Assembly: GCA_007131625.1 (NCBI GenBank)
Contig: SLQC01000018.1
Coordinates: 1-13,646 of the forward strand
Direction: 5' to 3'
DNA from: Balneolales bacterium
GTDB lineage: Bacteria; Bacteroidota; Rhodothermia; Balneolales; Natronogracilivirgulaceae
Length of the DNA: 13,646 nt
In this document: piece after piece, positions 1-9,100 of the stretch
Layout of the letters: every line of letters begins with the position of its first letter
Numbering within the stretch: position 1 is the stretch's first letter
Position numbers and translations under genes: made by a program
The notes under the pieces: model-generated
What the model saw: the letters and a program-made list of their open reading frames with translations, nothing else
What the model was told of the DNA's origin: nothing
Database searches by the model: none

Positions 1-1
1 A

Positions 2-706
2 GTCGATCCGTTCCAGTGGCTGCGTCATACGCTGGAGAATATCAATACTACGAAGTATAAGGAGGTGCGATCCTTATATCCACAGAACTTCAAGTCAAGA
101 CGTAGTTCGTAGGATGCTTACATTGAAGAGATAGAGAAATACCTTAATATGGGTGCCCAAATGGTCGGTGAGTTGAAGTATGGATTAGCATGTGATTCCC
201 CGGAAATGCAAAAAATATAGGCAGTTGCCCAGACCTATGAAGTACCGGTGTTGATGCATTGGCAGTATGAAAGGTACAACTTTGGTTTTGATCGCTTTTA
301 CAAGATGTTGGAGAAATATCCGAGAGTAGATTTCATTGGGCATGCTCAAACCTGGTGGGCAAATATTGACAGGAACCACGAGGATCAGAGTAATTTATAT
401 CCGCGCGGTTGTGTAACCAGAGGAGGATTGACAGACCGTTTATTGAGTGATTATCCGAACATGTACGGAGATCTGTCGGCCGGCTCAGGGCTGAATTCAA
501 TGACCCGAGACGAAGACCATGCACGGGGGTTTCTGGAGCGGCACCAGGATAAATTGCTTTATGGCAGTGATTGTGCTGATTCATACGGCCAAGGGGCGGA
601 TTGTCAGGGAGCCCGGACCATAAAGGCAATTCGAAGGTTATCCTCAAACAAGACTATCGAGCGAAAGCTGTTGCATGACAATTCAAAAAGTTTGTTCAGA
701 TTGTAA
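2..706 (+). pseudogene. Amidohydrolase-2 family protein, 5'-truncated by the window and interrupted by two in-frame TAG codons
   Basis: One reading frame shows continuous similarity to the amidohydrolase_2 (ACMSD-like TIM-barrel, metal-dependent hydrolase/decarboxylase) family from the first bases to a TAA at 704-706. It is cut by TAG at 110-112 and TAG at 218-220. No frameshift is needed: the protein-like sequence resumes in the same frame after each stop. Visible landmarks are VPVLMHW with a ligand-type His at 254-256, FIGHAQTWW with His at 341-343, YPNMYGDLSAGSGLN, HARGFLERHQDKLLYGSDC with the C-terminal metal Asp at 569-571, and a normal C-terminal helix. In homologues, as I recall them, the second TAG position is usually an aromatic residue (Tyr/Phe), so a one-base change of a TAT or TAC codon would explain it. 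TAG ends the lyase gene at 6081, so it is a working stop here. Recoding is therefore unlikely and gene decay (or base-call error) is the best reading. The retained catalytic motifs suggest recent inactivation. Substrate unknown. Confidence 0.75.
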
Positions 707-712
707 CGTATT

Positions 713-3019
713 TTGACAATATCTTCTTCCACATTCAAGGTAATTTACAGGGTCTTCGTGCTACTCCAGTCATTTTCAGTCCAAAAAGGGTTCACTCCCT
801 TCCTTCACAGAGCCCTTAAACGTGTAGTTTACCTGGCTTTTTTAATGGTAATCTCCTGCACTGAATATCGATACGCTGACCCTCTCACTGTTGAAGAAGC
901 ATTGCTGGACTTTCAACTGCATGAAGATTTCGAAATTGAAATTTTTGCATCCGAACCTCATGTATTGGACCCCGTGGAGATGGTTTTCGACGAGTATGGG
1001 AACGCGTATGTAATGGAGATGTCGGATTATCCGTTCAAGGCCGATGAATTGAGCGATGATGAGGTTGTGGGTCAAATCAACCAGTATCCATCCCATCCGA
1101 AGGTTGTAGAAGCAGGTGGCCGGATCCGTCTGCTTTTGGACTCCAATGGGGATGGCCGGATAGACCGTTCGTCGGTATTTGCAGAAGGCATCCGGGAAGG
1201 AACCAGTATTTTGCCTTGGGGCGGCGGTCTGCTTGTCACGTCGGCTCCTGATATACTCTATTTGAAAGATACGACCGGTGATTTAAAAGCGGATTCCAGG
1301 GAAGCCCTGTTTACCGGTTTTTCCACGTCCAATGTTCAAGCTCAAATTACGAGTCTTCGATATGGTGTTGACAACTGGATCTATGCATCCAATGACGGCC
1401 GGCCGGGAGCGGTAACATCCGGCAGGAATCCGGAAGCTCCTGCAATTTCAATGAGTGGAACAGATTTTCGATTCCGGCTGGACACGGGTGAGTTTGAGCA
1501 GGCAACAGGAGTCGGCCGGGTTGGACGAACCATGAATGACTGGGGGCACCGGTTCATGACAGCCGCTGTCCCGCACATCCGACAGTCCGTCATACCTCAC
1601 CGGTATCTTAATCGGCACACTCATTTACTTCCGGGGAGTGCTATTGAAAATATAAATGATCATGGGCTGACCTTGTTTCAGTTGACACCGGCCCCCTACT
1701 GGCGGAAAAAACGCAGTGCACGCCGCCAGCAACAGTATGATGAGGCGGGTCTCGACAGAACGGAAGATGTGAAAGGTGAGTTTACGGGGGCCACAGGCGG
1801 GACCATTTATGCCGGACAGGCTTTCCCCAAGGAGTATTACGGGAATGTTTTTACGGGTGAGCATGCCGGTAATCTGGTACATCGTGATGTACTGACCATA
1901 CGTGACGACAGCCCTGTCTATATTGCAAGTCGTCATGAAACGGAAATGGACAGGGAATTTCTGGCATCGACAGATCCCTGGTTTCGTCCCACAACATTTA
2001 CCGTAGGTCCGGACGGCTATCTGTATGTGATTGACATGTACCGGCAGCACACCGAGCATCCGATTGCCATACCGGAAGATTTGAAAGTAAATCCGGATGT
2101 GGACTTTACGCAGGGGCTCGAGCACGGCCGTATATACCGCATTGTGCCAAAACGGAGTGTGCCCAATCATGAAACCCCGGCGGCTAACCATTCTGCGAAT
2201 CTGAAAGAGATGAATCCCCGGCAATGGGTGGATCTGTTATCCCATCCGGGACAGTGGTGGCGGCTTACCGCCCAGAGGCTTCTGGTGGAGCGGCAGGACA
2301 CCTCGATGGTTCCTGCCGTTAGAAACAAACTGTCCGGCCATGAAGATCCCAGAGCACGGCTGCACGCCTTGTATGTTCTGGAGGGACTGAACTCACTGGA
2401 CATGGAAACGGTCCGCATGGCGATGGACGATCCTCATCACGGTGTTCGCGAACACGGAATGATATTGTCGGAGAAATATCCGGAACTCCTTGCCAGACTG
2501 GTTGAAGGAGCGACCGATCCTTCCATCCGGATTGCATTTCAGGCAACACTGAGCATGGGAGAATTCACTGGAGATCAGGTAGTTTCCACTCTGGCTGATG
2601 TGGTGGAAGAATATGGATACGACTCCTGGTTTCGAACAGCCGTAATTAGTTCTCAGGCAGGCTCATCCGTTGAATTGTTGAAGAATCTGCAATCCAGGGA
2701 CTCTTTTTTCCGGGAAGATGCCCCGTGGAAATTGGATATTCTGAAGGACCTCACCTTTGCCGCGGGATCCCGTGGACTGGCAGATGAGGTACACTTCGTT
2801 TTGGATGCTATCCAACTGAAACTTGACCGGGATAAGACTATGCAAGTTGCGGGACTGGACGGATTGGCTCAAGGATTGGAAAGACATGACGATGTAAGTG
2901 CCAATTTGAAAAATTTCCTGCAAAAGATGATTGAGCTGGAATCTGCTGATAACATCTCTGCAAATAATATCAATGAGTTAGTCGATATTCTCAGAGAAAT
3001 ATATTCAGATCACTTATAA
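713..3019 (+). CDS. PVC-type putative membrane-bound dehydrogenase (beta-propeller plus HEAT repeats), probable lipoprotein without a haem domain
   Basis: Residues about 55-490 match the Piru_Ver N-terminal 'membrane-bound dehydrogenase' domain, related to soluble glucose/sorbosone dehydrogenase-like propellers. Landmarks are PVEMVFDEYGNAYVMEM, the Asp-rich Ca-binding-like loops D143-SNGDGRI-D151 and D186-TTGDLKA-D194, LRYGVDNWIYASNDGRPG near 215, and GPDGYLYVIDMYRQ from 432. Residues about 510-720 are helical HEAT-like repeats. Many relatives end in a CxxCH c-type haem domain; this protein ends after the HEAT region. Its only cysteine is C49, which sits in a lipobox (VISC) after a basic plus hydrophobic stretch, so a membrane-anchored periplasmic lipoprotein is likely. 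The start is uncertain. Residue numbers here run from TTG 713; GTG 758, five bases after AGGG (749-752), gives a more normal 33-residue signal. The first ATG (845) would remove the signal. The gene lies in the same frame as the upstream amidohydrolase, six bases after its stop. Enzymatic substrate and cofactor are unknown; dehydrogenase is a family name, not demonstrated here. Confidence 0.8.
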   Translation: MTISSSTFKVIYRVFVLLQSFSVQKGFTPFLHRALKRVVYLAFLMVISCTEYRYADPLTVEEALLDFQLHEDFEIEIFASEPHVLDPVEMVFDEYGNAYVMEMSDYPFKADELSDDEVVGQINQYPSHPKVVEAGGRIRLLLDSNGDGRIDRSSVFAEGIREGTSILPWGGGLLVTSAPDILYLKDTTGDLKADSREALFTGFSTSNVQAQITSLRYGVDNWIYASNDGRPGAVTSGRNPEAPAISMSGTDFRFRLDTGEFEQATGVGRVGRTMNDWGHRFMTAAVPHIRQSVIPHRYLNRHTHLLPGSAIENINDHGLTLFQLTPAPYWRKKRSARRQQQYDEAGLDRTEDVKGEFTGATGGTIYAGQAFPKEYYGNVFTGEHAGNLVHRDVLTIRDDSPVYIASRHETEMDREFLASTDPWFRPTTFTVGPDGYLYVIDMYRQHTEHPIAIPEDLKVNPDVDFTQGLEHGRIYRIVPKRSVPNHETPAANHSANLKEMNPRQWVDLLSHPGQWWRLTAQRLLVERQDTSMVPAVRNKLSGHEDPRARLHALYVLEGLNSLDMETVRMAMDDPHHGVREHGMILSEKYPELLARLVEGATDPSIRIAFQATLSMGEFTGDQVVSTLADVVEEYGYDSWFRTAVISSQAGSSVELLKNLQSRDSFFREDAPWKLDILKDLTFAAGSRGLADEVHFVLDAIQLKLDRDKTMQVAGLDGLAQGLERHDDVSANLKNFLQKMIELESADNISANNINELVDILREIYSDHL

Positions 3020-3116
3020 TGAGCCTCTCATCACGATGAATTAACTTGTTCTTTTCAAAATCTATGGAGTAAACTCAAATCGACTAATGTAGAAACTGAT
3101 AAATTATTGAATAACT

Positions 3117-3536
3117 ATGGATAAACAGACAATAAAGGCATCTGGAAAAAACGAATTTATCGTTACAATGACGAAACTTAAATTTTCGCAGCGAAAATTA
3201 ATGCAACGTTTCTTTCAAATCAGTTCTGTTATTTTGGGCACAGGATTCATTGGTGGATGTGGACGGGAAGAGGATGCTTCAGCAAAAAGGGAGCAGAATG
3301 GAGAACTGGCAGGTTTTGGTGATCATTGTGATGATCTGTCTCATGTGAACCGAAGTGAAATCGCTAAACGTGATATTTATGGATATGTGGAGAAAACGCC
3401 ATATCCGGAATACAGGTGTGATAACTGCAGCCTGTATATTCCATCGGAAGTCGGTGAAGAATGTGGTGGATGCGTCCTGTTTGAGGGACCAGTTTATGCG
3501 GGCGGATATTGTGATTACTGGGCACCTGAGGCATGA
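3117..3536 (+). CDS. High-potential iron-sulfur protein (HiPIP), exported
   Basis: The last 40 residues carry the four-cysteine pattern of a HiPIP [4Fe-4S] electron carrier: C101-x2-C104-x14-C119-x12-C132, within RCDNCSLYIP, ECGGCVLFEGPV and GYCDYWAPEA. HiPIPs carry single electrons in the periplasm. C71 and C116 are extra cysteines. The N-terminal half is an export signal: a hydrophobic run (ISSVILGTGFIGG) follows SQRKLMQRFF and ends at IGGC (C48), resembling a lipobox. HiPIPs are normally exported folded by the Tat system. Here the twin arginine is not intact; only an Arg-Lys pair (R26-K27) is present. ATG 3117 is the longest start. ATG 3168 and ATG 3201 would give shorter, more typical leaders and cannot be excluded. 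The gene lies 97 bp downstream of the propeller lipoprotein on the same strand, which makes it a plausible electron partner for that protein (inference). Confidence 0.82.
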   Translation: MDKQTIKASGKNEFIVTMTKLKFSQRKLMQRFFQISSVILGTGFIGGCGREEDASAKREQNGELAGFGDHCDDLSHVNRSEIAKRDIYGYVEKTPYPEYRCDNCSLYIPSEVGEECGGCVLFEGPVYAGGYCDYWAPEA

Positions 3537-3666
3537 ATGTAAGGATTTTCAGTCTGTCGACTTTCTTGTACTGATATCTCAGCTTGGGTGCTTCGCAACG
3601 TGAAATATTATCTGCAACCATTTGGAGTTTTTTTAAAAAATGCTGGTAGCACCAAAAAATGTTATC

Positions 3667-3697
3667 TTGACAAAGTGTTATCATATACTGATATGAT
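3667..3697 (+). promoter_or_regulatory. Candidate promoter with a 7-bp-arm palindrome over its -10, upstream of the pectate lyase gene
   Basis: TTGACA (3667-3672) and TATGAT (3692-3697) resemble -35 and -10 boxes but have a long 19-bp spacer. The right half of the spacer and the -10 lie inside a perfect inverted repeat: ATCATAT (3680-3686), ACTG, ATATGAT (3691-3697). GTTATC also occurs twice, at 3661 and 3677. A palindrome over the -10 is a common arrangement for a repressor operator. The lyase ATG is 45 bp downstream. This is sequence pattern only. Bacteroidota-type housekeeping promoters use other boxes, so the promoter assignment is weaker than the palindrome itself. Confidence 0.4.
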
Positions 3698-3741
3698 TTT
3701 AGTTTTAAGATTTTTTCGAGAAAACATTTTGAGAAACCATA

Positions 3742-6081
3742 ATGAATTTAATTAAATACACCTCGCTCTACTTTTTTGTAGTCCTGTTACTTTTCCTGGT
3801 GGCCAATCCGATTCAGGCTCGGGAAGCATTTGCAGTCGATACTCCTGATCGCCTGGAATTGCTCAAAGACTATGCCGACCGTGTTTTGGAAACCGGCCGC
3901 GATCAGTGGAGCGGCCAAAACACTCCGCTTTTTACCGACGGGGTCAATGTAGACACGGGCGATCCGGTAATCTGGATCCATCAAAGCGGCCGGCAGTATC
4001 AAATCTCCAATATGGCCAGTCAGCAAAATCTTTTTCGCTTTTTTACCGGCTTAAGTAATCTTACCGGAGACGATCGCTACAAGGATGCGGCGAAAGAGGC
4101 CATCCGGTACATGTTTGACAATTTCAGCACCGATAGCGGCTTACTGCGCTGGGGCGGGCACCAGTTTGTAGATATCGGTACGCTTCAGGTTGCCAATGAC
4201 TTTGACTCCAACAGCCACGAATTCAAAAACCACTTTCCTTTCTATGAACTGATGTGGGAAGTGGATGAGGAGGCTACCACACGCTTTTTGCAAGCATTCT
4301 GGAATGCACATATTACCGACTGGAGCGTCCTGGACATGAATCGTCATGGCAGCTGGTCAGCAGCACTCCCTGAGAATCTCTGGGACAACGAATTTGGAGA
4401 TCCGGAACCTTTTTTTGAGGGCGACGGCCTTACATTCATCAATGCCGGTTCCGATCTTATTTTTGCCGGTGGAATGCTCTACCAGTTAAATGGCGAACAA
4501 GGTGCTCTTGATTGGGCTCATCGCCTCCACGATATGTATGTGGCAGCCCGTCATCCCGATACCGGATTGGGGGTTTATCAATATAGCAAACCGGAGCGTA
4601 AGAGAGAACTTCCTGACAACGATGATCCTATACCTACGTCGTCCTCTTACGGAGACCGGGCTGAAAATCAGTTCGGTCCTGAATACGGCGAATTAGCTAG
4701 AGAAGGCTGGGTCATGTGGGGAGGCCGTATCAAATCCATCTATGTAAACAATGGATTCATGCAGCTCGGTCTGGCTGAATCCATGGGTGAAGCTGGATCA
4801 GAATTCCTCGAGTCAACCGCAGCGGGACTGCGGGCCCTGGTCGAACAATCATATAATCCTCAGGAAAATCATTTCCCTCCCATGTGGGCCGATGGAACAG
4901 ATCTTACAGGCCAGACCATGCCACGTTATGGATATTATTGCCGCTACGACCGGGGTTGTGATCTTTCAACCGCATGGCAACCGCTTAGAGCGGATATGGA
5001 GTTTTTTATGACTTACGCCAGAGCTTTTCGCTTGACAGGTGAAGAATTATTCTGGGAGACGGCAAGAAATATGGCTCAAGGCTTGGGTCTGGGGGAAGTA
5101 GGCCAGCAGCCAGGAGTCGGGGTGGCCTTGAATATGGACGCAGAAGGATCCAACTACCAGGAAATATTTGCATTGCTTGAGCTATATCGCGCCGCACCAC
5201 ATCCTGAGTATCTGGAACGGGCTCAGATTGTTGCTGACAATATCATCGATTCAAAGTATCATAACGGGTATTTCCTTCCATCAGGAGATCATGTCCATGC
5301 CAATTTCAATACCCTTGAGCCATTGGCCCTGTTGACTTTGGAAGCCGTACTGCAAGGTGAAGAGGAAAGCGTTCCCGCACATATGATCAGCCGTGGCTAT
5401 ATCCATGGAACCTTTGGTAATCAGGGCCGCACCTACGATACTAATGTAATATGGCCCATGACGCGGGAAGATCTGTATGATTTTGTTCCGGCCAAAGTAG
5501 AAACCGTTTACCCCAAGTTTAACATGACGGTACCTACGCAACCTGTTTTTGAATGGAAAGCAGTAAGCTTCGCCAAAGGATACCGGTTTCAAATCACCTC
5601 CTCCAATTTTTCTGAAATTCTGAAAGACACGTATGTCTACAGTACTTCCTTCGAATATCCCGAAGAACTCGAACCGGGGCAAAGCCACCGCTGGAGAGTC
5701 CGTGCATGGAATAACAAACTGGGTCCCTGGAGCGATGACATCATGTTCCATACACATGGACCAACCTCGGCAGAAACTGATCAGGGCATTCCCTCACATT
5801 TCCTGCTGGATCATAACTATCCCAACCCGTTTAATCCGGTTACTGCCATTCAGTATGGATTGCCGGTCAGAGCACAAGTCACACTGCGCGTTTATGACCT
5901 GTTAGGACGGGAAGTGGCGGTTCTGGTTAACGGTGAACAACAAGCCGGTTATCACAACGTGGTGTTTGATGCCGGGGCACTATCCTCGGGTATGTTTCAT
6001 TATCGTATGGAAGCCGTTCCTGTCGCCGGCTCTGACCAGGAAAAATTTATACAGACCCGGAGCATGACACTGATCAAATAG
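3742..6081 (+). CDS. Secreted family-2-like (PL2) pectate lyase with Fn3-like module and type IX sorting domain
   Basis: A signal peptide (hydrophobic residues 7-21, likely cleavage after IQA, residue 26) is followed by an all-helical catalytic region (about 30-575) resembling periplasmic pectate lyases of family PL2, (alpha/alpha) barrels that cleave polygalacturonate by beta-elimination. Motifs are TPLFTDGVNVDTGDPV, SNMASQQNLFRFFTGL, WGGHQF, HEFKNHFPFYELMWEV and LDMNRHGSW. H140, E160 and the adjacent R201-H202 fall at almost the same spacings as the His/Glu/His metal ligands and Arg base I recall for the Yersinia PL2 enzyme (H109, E130, R171, H172), which supports an active site. Residues about 586-673 form an Fn3-like beta module (RWRVRAWNNKLGPWSDD). 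Residues from about 690 are a type IX sorting domain starting N692-YPNPFNP, followed by VYDLLGREV and LSSGMFHYRMEA. The product should therefore cross the outer membrane and be released or anchored outside, unlike the periplasmic enterobacterial PL2 enzymes. Family assignment is from remembered motifs; another uronate-acting helical-barrel lyase or hydrolase is possible. Confidence 0.72.
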   Translation: MNLIKYTSLYFFVVLLLFLVANPIQAREAFAVDTPDRLELLKDYADRVLETGRDQWSGQNTPLFTDGVNVDTGDPVIWIHQSGRQYQISNMASQQNLFRFFTGLSNLTGDDRYKDAAKEAIRYMFDNFSTDSGLLRWGGHQFVDIGTLQVANDFDSNSHEFKNHFPFYELMWEVDEEATTRFLQAFWNAHITDWSVLDMNRHGSWSAALPENLWDNEFGDPEPFFEGDGLTFINAGSDLIFAGGMLYQLNGEQGALDWAHRLHDMYVAARHPDTGLGVYQYSKPERKRELPDNDDPIPTSSSYGDRAENQFGPEYGELAREGWVMWGGRIKSIYVNNGFMQLGLAESMGEAGSEFLESTAAGLRALVEQSYNPQENHFPPMWADGTDLTGQTMPRYGYYCRYDRGCDLSTAWQPLRADMEFFMTYARAFRLTGEELFWETARNMAQGLGLGEVGQQPGVGVALNMDAEGSNYQEIFALLELYRAAPHPEYLERAQIVADNIIDSKYHNGYFLPSGDHVHANFNTLEPLALLTLEAVLQGEEESVPAHMISRGYIHGTFGNQGRTYDTNVIWPMTREDLYDFVPAKVETVYPKFNMTVPTQPVFEWKAVSFAKGYRFQITSSNFSEILKDTYVYSTSFEYPEELEPGQSHRWRVRAWNNKLGPWSDDIMFHTHGPTSAETDQGIPSHFLLDHNYPNPFNPVTAIQYGLPVRAQVTLRVYDLLGREVAVLVNGEQQAGYHNVVFDAGALSSGMFHYRMEAVPVAGSDQEKFIQTRSMTLIK

Positions 6082-6083
6082 AT

Positions 6084-6122
6084 AAAGGGCAGGTTTCCCG
6101 GTAACCGAGTCTTCGTCCTTTT
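6084..6122. terminator. Possible bidirectional terminator between the convergent lyase and LamG-protein genes
   Basis: The 46-bp gap between two convergent stop codons contains AAAGG (6084-6088) complementary to CCTTT (6117-6121), with an inner GGTT/AACC hairpin (6092-6095 / 6103-6106). Short A and T runs at the two ends would serve each strand. The stems are short and the interior is mostly unpaired, so this is a weak call based largely on position. Confidence 0.28.
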
Positions 6123-6127
6123 GCCAT

Positions 6128-9100
6128 TCACCAGCTTACCATTGTATTGCGACGCATAATTTGTAGAATCTCATTATTGGGATCCACCTGAACACTGCCC
6201 CGGCTTACTTCGGTTCCCTCCGGCACAGGCAGCTTTATATCCGTCCATCGTGGCACCAAATCCAATGGAGCTTCCAAAGACGGTACACGGGCATGACTTA
6301 CAAGCTTTCCGTTTGCGTCCCTGAGCTCCAGAATTGTTTCCGGAGCAGCTATAGCACCCAGACTGTGAACGCGAACGATTACTTCGTCATCATTAATTTG
6401 AATATCATCCCGCCCTATTCCGAGATCAGCCCGTTCCCAATATCCGTGGGCGGCCGGTTCGACAAGCTCCATGGTGATAATGGTATGTTCACGCGGCTCA
6501 AAAGTTAATTCAAGTACAGATCCCAAAGTTATTTCAGCCGTGAATTCTGTTACATCTGTATCTATGCTCTGGTCACCGGTAGTATCGCGTCCTTTTCGAA
6601 TCCTCCAGCGCCCCGGAATAACATCTTCAAAAGCCATTTCGGCAACGCGCAGTTGCTGATCCAGGTTATAAGCGATTATGTCGATGCTTCTTTCATTTGC
6701 TGATGGCAGAAAAATGGCTAAACTTTCAAAATTACCCGGTTTTTGAATATTCCATCTTACATAATTTTGCGGATAGATATTATTAATCCGCTGCATGGCA
6801 ACGCCACCAATACGATCTTGCTGAATCGCATCCTGATCGGAAAGAATACGATCAATCCATATACTCCCTTTGGTGTGAATGTATTCGCGGACACCCAGTC
6901 TCTTTATCTCTTCAGTATATCGATCAACCAACTTTTCCTGGTCAAATTCGCGGGTCTTTTGAACTCTGTGTGCGACAATATCCAGATATTTCTCATCTCC
7001 ACTGAATTGATAAGCGGCCAGGAAAACGGGCCAGGTTCCCCGTACCTGCAAGCCATAAGATCCCCGTACTTCACCGGTTTCAAAATGGATTCTGGCGTTG
7101 ATATTATTCTCATCATCGGCGTATGCTATGAGTGCATCAGCCATTTCAATCACCATTTGCCTTAAATCTGGGTTTCCATTGTATCTGGCAACCAGATAAA
7201 GAGGGTGCAAGATGTGATATGCCCAGGGGTCTGACCATAGCCAGGGATCCTCTTCCGCAATTAGTGTACCACTATAGTAACGGGATCGAAAGAGGCGATG
7301 ACCATCGGGATTCTTCTGTACTATATCTTCTAAAAGTCGCTTTGACGTTTCCATAGCACGATTTATATGCAACGGCGTCCCGTGATCAACAAGCTGAAGC
7401 TGACCTACCACCTGTATGCCCTCTTCATATACGTGAAGTTCATCTGTCTGAATGGTCGACAGACCGTTAGTAAACAGTGGCAGACTCATTTGTTTGAGTG
7501 GTGCCTCATATGGCTCCCGGTCCTGGTCGTAGTAGGAAGTCATATGAAGTAGCAGCGATTCCAGAATCTTTTCGGGGTGGATTCCTACAAGCGCAGTTCC
7601 AACAAGCATGTTTGTGAAATCACCGTCATCAGACAACCCACCACCAAATTCACCATTACTTATCTGCCGTTCGTCGATATAATGCATCACCACCCTTTCC
7701 AAATGCCTCAGATATTCGACCTGCAAATGAGCCCATTCAGGAATACCTTCAGGAGCTTCAGCGATGTCATATTCCGGTCTGTTTTCAGGTTCAGGTGACA
7801 CCCAGTACCAGTATGCCCTGGCAAGCCAATGGCCGGGATCATGCTTCAGCAGGTCATGTACATCAGCATGAAAACGGTTATAACTGTTGAGTCTGGGTGA
7901 TCGTGGATTTTCCTCCACATTATGGGCATGCAGATCACGCAACTGTGTAAATCGGTCCTTGATGTGCTCAGTAAGAGCTTCCTGCCCGGATGTGTAGACC
8001 AGTCGCACACGGGCACCCTCCAGCAATTCCGGCTTGAGATCAGCACTGGCTCCGGCAAGCGAAATATACAGCGCCCGGCCTTCCGGCAGCATGCGGTCCC
8101 GTGTATCGATCCAGAGCGTATGAACCTGCCCCGGCTTCACCGAAAAACTAAAGTCGGCAAGATCTCGCATCTGCCACAGTGGATCTTTGACCCGCAAGTT
8201 AAGCGGGACGACATCTCCATGGGTTGGAATAACATCGAGTGCCGGAAGCTCTATCTCTATTCCGTCCAGGCCGCCCTCTATCTGGCCTGAATACGGAATC
8301 AAAACATGAATAAACGGATGCGTCGGATCCGGAAGCTCAATCGTGTCCACAGGCGGTGTCTCCCCTTCCGGAACCCCCACCATCATCGCCCGCTCATCGA
8401 ACGGATACCGGCCATGAATAAATCTGGCCACCTCTTCCAAAGCTTCGTTTTGCAAATTACGGGGAGCCCTGGCCAGTGCAAACGATTCACTCATCCGCCC
8501 GTGTGGTGCCCGGCCTTCCTCCACATTATAAACCATAAACGACCCGATCGGCTCTTCAATGAGAGCATTGTCAAACCGGATGATCCCTCCCTGCTTTGTT
8601 TCTTCGAGGCGGTGGTACGATTTAACCTGTTGCTTCGAGCGAACGGCGAACGTATGATCATAAGGGTGATCACTTTCATGGGTCAACTGGCCCCAGGCTT
8701 TACCCCACATTTCTATATGATTCCACGATTCACCTTCCGGTACATGAAACCGCACGGTTTGTCCGCTCATTGAATAACAATCCCAGTCAGGCAATACAAA
8801 ATAATCGTAACGACCGGGGAGCCGCGACATATTATACACTCCGGGCCAGGTGGTTTCCCGTATCCCGTCGTTGGCTTTCCAGTACCATCGTTTGATATCT
8901 GTCGCATCATGAATCTCCACTTTGCGCACCGATGTATGATCGGATTTAAGCAGTGGCGGGGCTTGATTCGGAAGGTTCCATCCATGGCGTGTCCACCAGG
9001 CATCACGCCAGCGACGATTATCCAGATCCCGCTGCAATTCAGGGATCTCTGAGGGCGTTTCACCGCGGGCCAGGTCAGTAATATTTTCATCCGACAACAT

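Noticed and set aside
110..220. TAG codons as pyrrolysine or another recoded residue in the amidohydrolase
   Set aside because: TAG serves as the normal stop of the lyase gene at 6079-6081, no recoding element is visible after either TAG, and homologues as I recall them have ordinary aromatic or polar residues there.
1625..2224. 199-codon open frame on the minus strand inside the propeller gene
   Set aside because: It is antisense to a well-supported coding frame, has no recognisable domain, and its composition mirrors the reverse of the real gene.
3540..3741. A small gene or RNA between the HiPIP and the lyase
   Set aside because: Short frames here lack starts and domains. Only the promoter-like palindrome stands out, and no stable hairpin with a T-run was found for a terminator after the HiPIP gene.
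5281..5757. 158-codon minus-strand frame inside the pectate lyase gene
   Set aside because: It overlaps the Fn3-like and C-terminal catalytic coding sequence in antisense and shows no domain or leader of its own.
8306..8773. 155-codon plus-strand frame inside the LamG-protein gene
   Set aside because: It is an antisense shadow, rich in Arg/Pro/His as expected for the reverse complement of this coding sequence.
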